DNA from: Omphiscola glabra
Taxonomy: Eukaryota; Mollusca; Gastropoda; Lymnaeidae
Direction: 5' to 3'
Length of the DNA: 64,000 bases
NCBI GenBank assembly: GCA_964017045.1
Contig: OZ024794.1
Span: 56,557,108-56,621,107 of the forward strand
Shown one piece after another: positions 56,281 through 64,000 of this stretch (position 1 is its first letter; every line of letters starts with the position of its first letter). A model generated the notes under the pieces. It had not been told where the DNA came from. It worked only from the letters and a program-made list of their open reading frames with translations, and did not search any database. A program made the translations under genes and the position numbers.

Positions 56281-57784
56281 AAAGATACATTGAATCAAAT
56301 AGCAATTATTACTGTATCAGACCTGTTTACCCTCAAACTCTTAAAATCGTACAATATCATAACAAAATCGTTAATACATTATCTTGATAGTAAAAAAACA
56401 CACACAGTATATAAAATGTATACACCTCAAAATCGTACGTTGTACGCCAAAATCGTAAGAGTTTACAGGTCTGCTGTATGTGGCCAGGTGCCACGTAATA
56501 GTAATTATGTAACACACGCTCTGGGTGCCACTGTGATAGCTCGGATAAAGACACGTACACACACCCTTTATTAGGTAACTTGCACCTTAAATTAAAAGTT
56601 GCACAGCGTCGGCTGCCGGGATCTATTCAGGCCAGTGCCGCTCATGCACGGCGATTTATCATTCCCATGACCAACACGAGACCCCCATCCAATCTTTCTC
56701 TCAGCTGGTAGACGCCGAAACACACAAAGTGGTGTGGTGTGTTGTTGCCTCGATCACGCTGGTCACTAATGTGCTGAGACTGACCCTCGCGTGACCATTC
56801 GGTAACTTGCACCCCCCTTCTTTGTTCCAATATAGTTTACCTCACATAAATTCGATTCCGTCCTTTAACAGAAAAGTGCAGCTCACCATGACATTTGAAT
56901 CAAGCGAGCCTACTTATAAGGAGCAAATTATTCCTTAGTGTTTTTACTGGTCACATCTGGCTGCTTCGTAATTAAAACGTATGTTACATCTTTGTGTATT
57001 TTTAGAGTGCATTTTATTATGTGGTTGTATTCCTGTTCATCACTGAACATGTTAATTTAAGTAGTGTCTTAATCTAATTACATGTCGAGGTCACTGATTG
57101 TACCATCTAACAATGCCATTACCAAAGTTAACGTCCTAGGTCTTGTATGGACTTCAAGTGTGCGTGCGTTTACAACTAGCAGCGATAATACATATCGGTA
57201 TAGTTATACATAATAAAATGCGCTAAGTCTCAAGGCTTAGCTCAAACACCAGTATCCAACTAATGATTATACTTTATAGTGCTGGGGTTAAACGTACTGC
57301 CATGCTTTTAAATCTAATGTGCGCTTGTATAATCCTAACTGCTACATCCATTTAGTGCATATACCGACATATAGTTAGGTCTTACAAAGATCCATATGTG
57401 CGAAATTATTATTGTAATCGAATCTATAAATGCAGGTTAAGTCAGTAAGGGTCTCCGTGCTTTCGTAAACATAAATATATTAAGATTGTAATGGACGCAC
57501 TCGCATCTCAAATACATTCAAAACTAAACTTCTCCTATAAGCTTTACCCCGCACAATACCTTCTGTAATAATTTAATATTTTTAAAGGATTATTTTATTT
57601 GCACTTTGAATACTTGGGGGGGGGGGGGGGGATCTACTGTAATAATTAATTATCGTTGCTGTTCAACTTAATTATCCAACATGATTATGGCTCGTTATGA
57701 AAAATATGTTCATTGCTCGTTATACATTCGTTATACATGTTTGTCCTACCTTTAAAAACCCGTACAGCCCAGAGTTATTCCATT
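56281..57784. other. Unique DNA, no gene seen
   Basis: Short opposing frames at 56278-56574 and 56642-56830 without domains. G-run of 14 at about 57617. Confidence 0.5.
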
Positions 57785-57893
57785 ACATGTTTATTGAATG
57801 ATTGTCATACCTTGGGTAGCCTATTTATTGAATGATTGTCATACCTTGGGTAGCCTATTTATTGAATGATTGTCATACCTTGGGTAGCCTATT
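57785..57893 (+). repeat. 34-bp tandem repeat, three copies
   Basis: Unit TTTATTGAATGATTGTCATA followed by CCTTGGGTAGCCTA, essentially identical copies. Confidence 0.95.
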
Positions 57894-58325
57894 TATCGTT
57901 GATTATCCAGACTTATTCATCCTGTTTGTCGCTAGTTATATCAACTAAAATGTTTGTCATCTTAAATAATGTGTACTACGTATGCATCTTTTCAGACATT
58001 GTCCCTTTTCTTCACGTTCTCTCCTATTCCCCCTATTCTTTCTTTTTACCACCCTCTAAGAACCGATAGAAGCTATAGTTCTCAAGACCTCATTTCTTGG
58101 ATTCCTAATTTCGTTAAAAACTGTCAGTGACCACCACCCACTCGGCTACAGGTAAAACAATTGTAAAGATTAACGTGACCTCTTTTCTTCCATATAAATA
58201 AACCAATACCTTGACATGCATCCTACGTCTCTATTGATTACAAGAAGCTTAAGATATCATGTGAAATGCGCCGTAACAAAAGAGATGTGCTATTTCAGGT
58301 CTGTTCGGGGGGGGGGGGGGGGGGG
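57894..58325. other. Unique DNA ending in a long G-run
   Basis: G-run of about 19 at 58307-58326. No gene seen. Confidence 0.6.
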
Positions 58326-58326
58326 G

Positions 58327-58700
58327 AGAGATCGATTGACAGAAATCTAACGAGATAATCGGCTGTGAACAGATCTGGTCTTCCATGACAATGTAGAGAT
58401 CATAAGAGCTTAAGTTTTGAAGTTATTTAATGGAGAGTCATCTCAGGCAGACGGGATTAATGCCCCAATGATCCGAGTGAATAAGGCGCGGCTAGAGCGG
58501 GCCAAGGAATATATCAAAAATATATAATTAGAGTGCACGTCCCCCAAACGCAATCAATAATTCTAATTTGTCATCATCAATATTCCAAATGTGTCATCGA
58601 TCTACGATGCTGAAGGATGTTATTCCTCCACAGACCTTGCCCCAGTGTCCACAAGCCAGAATTCAATAAAACTCATCAGCTTTGATCTTTTCTTATTGTT
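58327..58700. promoter_or_regulatory. Second candidate regulatory block
   Basis: Complex, non-repetitive DNA with GACGGGATTAATGCCCCAAT (a GGATTA site as bound by Otx-type factors), ATATAATTAGAG and CAATCAATAATTC. No coding frame. Inference only. Confidence 0.22.
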
Positions 58701-59715
58701 TTTCAATAAACTTAAAATTAAAAGAAAAGCGGATTTAAAAGATTTAAAAGTTGGCTAAACTCCTTAATATTAAATTTGAGAAGTACAGAGAATGGCGCCA
58801 TCAAATAGTGAGAAAACAACGTCAGTGTGTTCAATATATTGAAAGTGTTTAAAGAAACGAACTGCTTAATTCTGCTGGTGCATGTTTATAAAACTTTGAC
58901 TGTTCCTTTAAATGACATATGTCCCTCTCTAAGCATTACTCGATAAGCGCCAGGCTTTTCAATGCATTATATGTAATTCATAGTTGATTTAGAAACTGGA
59001 TTGCTTTTGGTCAGTGTTCCTCGAGGAATAATGTGTTTGTTACATTTTACAGCTTAACACAAAGTTGTTGTTTTTTAAGTCTTCGAAGACGGAGAAGTCC
59101 TGTGAGAGTAACACGGTCGTTTCAATAAAACATTTTAAACTGTGGATATTTGTGGATGGAATTATGTGAGAACTGCTCAGTTTGTAGCCTTGGAACAGGC
59201 GGGGTCAAGCATAGTGTGGCTTTCTAAAAAAAAAAAATTAACAAAACAGTTCGGTGGCGTCTGTTCCAAAGATAGGCGCACAAGACCGAATGACGGCAAC
59301 GTGTCCAAAGGGGCACGACCCACAAAGCGGGTCGACTGAGAACCGCTGCCATGTTGTAATAATGATAAGCCAATGAGCGTGACGTCGCCGCCAGTCAATA
59401 TCATTACTGACAGTCCTGGTTTACGTTGACATTTTAGTGCATGCCTCAAATCGTGGCACTTGACGGAAATCCATAAGGCCGGAGGTAACGGAGTTTTCAT
59501 GACGGCCCGTTTATTCCCATTCAATTGGAACTGTTGAAAGAAACTGAAAATTGTCCTGCTGACATTTTCATTGAAACAATGGTGCATTGTGAAACAACAC
59601 TTAAGCCTGCCAAAGAAACGTGTTGGGGGAATAAGGCTTGAAGAAGAGGGGGGAAAAAGGGAAAAAAAGGGGGAAGGGGGGGAATCAAGACGAATATTTC
59701 AATTTGCCGTGGGAA
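58701..59715. other. Unique DNA with a possible hAT-type end near 59350
   Basis: ACCCACAAAGCGGGTCGACT then GAGAACCGCTGCC at 59319-59351 reads like the right end of a hAT element related to the SPIN-like ones. A left end and duplication were not found. The 136-codon minus-strand frame at 59177-59587 overlaps this and is not considered a gene. Confidence 0.45.
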
Positions 59716-59812
59716 GCCTTTCAGCAACAGTGACGGCTCTTATTGTGTAACAAAACACACGCGCGTAACTGTGACGGTTCTTATTGTGTAACAAAACGCA
59801 CGCGCGTAACAT
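59716..59812 (+). repeat. 43-bp duplication, two copies
   Basis: GTGACGGYTCTTATTGTGTA followed by ACAAAACRCACGCGCGTAAC occurs twice in tandem. Confidence 0.9.
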
Positions 59813-60620
59813 CTGCATGTAAAAGAAATAATAACATTTTAGACATTTCTTATAACAATATAGTATTTGTAATGTTTGTGTTGTTGGTATTCATTAAGTA
59901 CTACTGAGGAAATCAACATAGAAACGTATATGGAGTGCTTTTAATTCGTGTAGGATAAGGGCTTTATTTTTTTTTTTTAAGTTGTAAGTCGTAGGACGAA
60001 AAGGTGTTCATCGGAACATTGCCTTCGGGCGGTATGTTGCATTGTATCTTTTGAGTGTCATTGAGTTGTGAGCGTAAAAAAGATCTTAGCCGGCTTAAAG
60101 GTTAATGTGCGCGATCAAGAAAACTGTTATCAAATTACAGCAAGGCGCAGTCCATTTATGGATATGAGCACCAATTCGGTGAGGGTTAGTCGTAATGGGA
60201 GGTTCTTAGTAGTGCTGAGAGTGGAGAGGGCGGGCCCGTGGGGGTCTTGGCACAAACGTACTTACGCAAGAAGTATGAAAATCATTGTATCTTAACTCAA
60301 AATTGAAATCCGGATAAAACGCAAAAGCTGGAACCAGTGCTGGTTATCCGCGCGACGCATTCTGTTAATTTTTTTCAAAATCCTAATCTGAGGTTTTGAG
60401 TTGTTTCGATTATGTTAGAAAAAGACAACATGAAATGCTGAATAGGTTTACAGCAAATAGTATTAAAATTGTGTGGGTGGGGGAGTGTGTGTGTGTTGGT
60501 GCGTTTGTATGGGTGTGTGGGTGGGGGCGTGCGTGTATGTATGTGGGAGGGGGAAGCTAAATTCCACCACAATCCAAATACAAAAATGAGGAGTTTAACG
60601 ACAGTATAACACTCGCAGTG
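59813..60620. other. Unique DNA with a GT-rich tract
   Basis: G/T-rich stretch at 60472-60550. A 75-codon plus frame at 60068-60295 has mixed composition, but no domain or convincing splice frame. Confidence 0.45.
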
Positions 60621-60716
60621 GAAGTGAGTTGTGCAAGGATGAACTCACAATATTAACCCAAGTTCTTAGTTGTGCAAGGATGAACTCACAATATCAACCC
60701 AATTTCTTGCAGTTTA
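60621..60716 (+). repeat. About 41-bp duplication, two copies
   Basis: GTTGTGCAAGGATGAACTCA then CAATATTAACCCAAGTTCTT occurs twice. Confidence 0.9.
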
Positions 60717-60799
60717 TCGACCACGTGTTCAAATGCGCTCAATTTAGAAGTAAATATTGCTTTGTTCATATTGTAGTTTCCTCGTTTTTATTTGACACA

Positions 60800-60962
60800 G
60801 CACATCGTCTACAAATACCTTTTAGCACATCGTCAACATATCTTTTAGCACATCGCCCACATATCTTTTAGCACATCGTCTACATATAACTTTTAGCACA
60901 TCATCTACATATCTTTTAGCACATAGTCCACACATCTTTTAGCACATCGTCCACATATTTTT
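60800..60962 (+). repeat. 22-23-bp minisatellite, about seven copies
   Basis: Unit CTTTTAGCACATCGTCCACATAT with variants at CGT and CCA. Confidence 0.92.
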
Positions 60963-60989
60963 CCCCAGCTCAAATCTTAAAATAAGTAA

Positions 60990-61197
60990 GTAACTTTACA
61001 TTAAAACATGTCTTAACTTTACACTGAAACCTGTCTTAACTTTACACTGAAACCTGTCTTAACTTTACACTGAAACCTGTCTTAACTTTACACTGAATCA
61101 TGTCTTAACTTTACACTAAAACCTGTCTTAACTTTACGCTGAATCATGTCTTAACTTTACACTGAATCATGTCTTAACTTTACACTGAAACCTGTCT
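60990..61197 (+). repeat. 23-bp minisatellite, about nine copies
   Basis: Unit TTAACTTTACACTGAAACCTGTC; some copies have ATCATG for ACCTG. Confidence 0.95.
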
Positions 61198-61818
61198 GTG
61201 ATAAGCGAGGGGAAAGAAGAATTAACCCAGTTAAGCCCCAAAGACTTATGTCCGAAGTCTGCGACACACTGCAAAAAAAAAATATATCTCAAGATGAAAG
61301 TAGCTGTTTATTAAGCGGCTATTGTACCGTGAATTTAAAATTCAATGGTATCTTTGGAACTGTAACGTGGCTCAACATTATAGCATCCTTAGTAATGTCG
61401 TCTCGGGTAAAACTTCTGTTTTGCTAAAAACATCATACAAAAATAATGGGGGGGGGGGGCATCTTCATAATTAAATCCTTGACATTAAGAGGGTCGTAAA
61501 TGTTTTAAATGACACTTTAAAAAATAAATTGAAAATCTTATACCCTGATAAATTTTATTATTATGTAAAAAAAGGTGTGGAATAAATGTATGAGGTTCTA
61601 GATGTAACGCCTGAGAAAAAGTGTTCGACCTGTTTAAGATTTTGAAGTATGAAGCAAGGCATAAACAGAATATTAAAGACAAATATGTGGTCGCTGTTTT
61701 TTTTCTTAACTATTAGTGTGGCAGTTAGATCTTTTGGACTGTTGAACAATTCATGCACCATCTCGGAAAAGTGGGGGAATAGTTTTATTACCATTCAAAA
61801 TTGCTTTAAAACGTATAT

Positions 61819-61849
<31 letters not shown>

Positions 61850-61975
61850 CTGTGTGTGTATTACATTTATATAATTAGAGAAACCATATCCATTTTAGAT
61901 ATATCAACGGAATAGACTTGAAACAGCATTCTTAAAGGATTGTCTATGTAACGCGCCAAACACTCTAGCTACACC
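61198..61975. other. Unique AT-rich DNA
   Basis: G-run at about 61448; (TA)n at 61828-61850 flanked by CACACACA and TGTGTGT, giving a small hairpin. No gene seen. Confidence 0.6.
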
Positions 61976-62642
61976 TCTGAACAAGTTACCTAGACTTGTT
62001 ATGAACGAACCAGTTACCTAGACTTGTCATGAACGAACCAGTTACATAGACTTGTCATGAACGAACCAGTTACCTAGACTTGTTATGAACGAACCAGTTA
62101 CCTAGACTTGTTATGAACGAACCAGTTACCTAGACTTGTTATGAACGAACCAGTTACCTAGACTTGTTATGAACGAACCAGTTACCTAGACTTGTTATGA
62201 ACGAACCAGTATAGAATGGTCATGAACAAACCAGTTACCTAGACTTGTTATGAACGAACCAGTTACCTAGACTTGTCATGATCGAACCAGTTACCTAGAC
62301 TTGGCACGAACGAACCAGTTACCTAGACTTATCATGAACGAACCAGTTACCTAGACTTGTTATGAACGAACCAGTTACCTAGACTTGTTATGAAGGAACC
62401 AGTTACCTAGACTTGTTATGAACGAACAAGTTACCTAGACTTGTTATAAACGAACCATTTACCTAGACTTGTTATGAACGAACCAGTTACCTAGACTTGT
62501 TATGAACGAACCAGTTCCCTAGACTTGTCATGAACGAACCAGTTACCTAGACTTGTTATGAACGAACCAGTTACCTAGACTTGTTATGAACGAACCAGTT
62601 ACCTAGACTTGTTATGAACGAACCAGTTACCTAGACTTGTCA
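61976..62642 (+). repeat. 28-bp minisatellite, about 23 copies
   Basis: Unit CAGTTACCTAGACTTGTTATGAACGAAC in two near-identical types (TTAT or TCAT). One truncated unit lies near 62205-62225. First of three arrays within 1.1 kb. Confidence 0.96.
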
Positions 62643-62711
62643 GAAATAATCTTATTCGTACATAAATAACCATGGTGCAGAGGACTTTTTTTAGACGTGG
62701 TAAATTAGGCA

Positions 62712-62845
62712 TGTGACGAGACAGTGGCACGTGACGAGACAGTGGCACGTGACGAGACGGTGGCACGTGACGAGACGGTGGCACGTGACGAGACGGTGGC
62801 ACGTGAACGTGAGGAGACGGTGGCACGTGACGAGACGGTGGCACT
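62712..62845 (+). repeat. 18-bp minisatellite with an E-box in each unit, about seven copies
   Basis: Unit GGCACGTGACGAGACGGT. CACGTGAC matches an E-box of the type bound by USF/TFE-like factors. Plus-strand stops break frames; the minus strand is open (SRHVPP repeat). Confidence 0.95.
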
Positions 62846-62942
62846 CTTGGTGATATGTGAAATGATCCATAATGTTGCCTAAGTTAATCCACAACGACGT
62901 GATGATAAAACAAAATTGTATAAAGTGTATTTTTGAAATGTT

Positions 62943-63100
62943 TAATCGGATCGCTGGCATGTGTGCTCTGTTATTTCGAGTCGCTGGCACGCGTGCTCTG
63001 TTTTTCCGGATCGCTGGCACGCGTGCTCTGTTTTTCCGGATCGCTGGCACGCGTGCTCTGTTTTTCCGGATCGCTGGCACGCGTGCTCTGTTTTTCCGAT
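62943..63100 (+). repeat. 30-bp minisatellite, about five copies
   Basis: Unit GGATCGCTGGCACGCGTGCT then CTGTTTTTCC. Contains palindromic ACGCGT. Confidence 0.95.
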
Positions 63101-63543
63101 TGCGGGATTGTAAATTGACTTTTTTTCATGCTTCTCACAGTTGAAAAACTGATTCGGAAAATTCAGAGGAGAAACAAATAAAGCTAAACATTCACCTGGA
63201 TAAGATTACTATAACACGTGTGCAAAGTGAGGGTGTTTTTATGCAAGGGCTACAGACTATTTATATAAATCCTAAAAGGCCGAACGGGGCGGGATGAGAA
63301 TATTGGTACAAACACACAGAAACGTGTCATCATTTTGTATCTCTTATTCAACTCGTGACGTCAAGAACTTCATGCGTTGAACTTAAAGCGTGCAGTTTAA
63401 GAGAAGTTGGAGAAAATAGAGAGGGTGGAGGGGCAAGTGAATCGTCTCTTTTAAAAGCAAGCGTGTGGATAGAAATCCCTCATAAGGAAAGATGTGGAGT
63501 AAAAAAAATAAATCTACACTAATGTATGTAGCAGAGAAAAAAG
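63101..63543. other. Unique AT-rich DNA
   Basis: No gene or repeat seen. Confidence 0.5.
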
Positions 63544-63551
63544 TTCTAAAT

Positions 63552-63739
63552 TAGGTGTTCTCAACATGTGGGTCACGACCCCTAGGAGGTCGAAAATCCT
63601 ATCAGGGGGGTGGCCTAAGACCATCAGAAACCACAATATTTATGAGGAATCAACGAAAATTATTTTACGGTTGGGGTTCACCACAGCACGAGGAACTGTA
63701 TTAAAGGGTGGCGGCATTAGGAATATTGAAAAACCACTG
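63552..63739 (-). mobile_element. SPIN-like hAT MITE, 188 bp, reversed orientation
   Basis: Plus-strand left end TAGGTGTTCTCAACATGTGG, right end TATTGAAAAACCACTG. The interior GGAACTGTATTAAAGGGTGG and GCATTAGG are the complement of the 18683 copy, with more substitutions. Flanks TTCTAAAT (63544-63551) and TTCTACAT (63740-63747) match at seven of eight bases. Same length as the 18683 copy, so both derive from one 188-bp founder. Confidence 0.88.
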
Positions 63740-64000
63740 TTCTACATAATAGGACTGGCTTCAGTAGACTAGCGGTACGTCTGCCCACTCCAGCTGGTTT
63801 GGCCTGATACGAGCATTAATTGTTTTCTACATCCCTACTGAACAGTCGATACTCGGCGGTGACCAGTGTCACGATGACCCAGCAGAAGACTATGTTTGTG
63901 CCTTATACTTATAAATGGGAGTAACATGACCGTTTTGTACTCACTTTCTTGTCCTTTATATAAACGATTCTGGAGTGGGTGGAAATGGAAGTATAACAGC

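Noticed and set aside
59177..59587. 136-codon minus-strand frame as a gene
   Set aside because: It overlaps a hAT-like end and an A-run, and shows no domain.

Overview
This is nuclear DNA from an animal, AT-rich and almost gene-free. I see no bacterial operons, no ribosomal RNA and no tRNA gene, and no complete conserved protein-coding gene. Two decayed non-LTR retrotransposons of animal type, hAT elements closely resembling the SPIN family, and dozens of minisatellites fit an invertebrate genome. A gastropod mollusc is my best guess: from memory, SPIN-type elements have been reported in a pond snail, and these LINE types are common in molluscs. The species is an inference only.

Layout. The dominant content is tandem repeats: about 50 separate arrays with units of roughly 12 to 57 bp, nearly all with unrelated unit sequences, from the left edge (1-637) to the right edge (62943-63100). 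Most long open frames in the window come from these arrays and are not genes. Between them lie unique AT-rich stretches and mobile elements. The mobile elements include three SPIN-like hAT copies (7864-7914, 18683-18870, 63552-63739), another hAT element (38602-38978), a short hAT-like MITE (48301-48482), an RTE-like LINE 3' end (46866-47547, minus strand), an I-type LINE RNase H fragment (53270-54110), and a dispersed repeat of unknown class with copies near 17.34, 27.50 and 55.44 kb.

The most interesting structure is a set of fold-back elements (27697-27994, 45864-46241, 47548-49909). Their inverted arms are themselves built from short tandem repeats. All three have 9-bp flanking duplications and most termini resemble GGTTnCC, which suggests the Mutator (MULE) superfamily. 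For the 27.7 kb copy, a related repeat at 17.34 kb supplies the empty site. The 47.5-49.9 kb element is a nested composite holding a tandem array made from a hAT terminus, a hAT-like MITE, and an unpaired third arm.

Three short stretches (1437-1689 plus; 4198-4390 and 8634-8825 minus) look like possible internal exons: open, complex in composition and bounded by plausible splice signals. I could not assign a product to any of them. If real, most of this window would be intron or intergenic DNA. Blocks at 55.86-56.28 and 58.33-58.70 kb have complex non-repetitive sequence with homeodomain-type sites and are candidates for conserved regulatory DNA.
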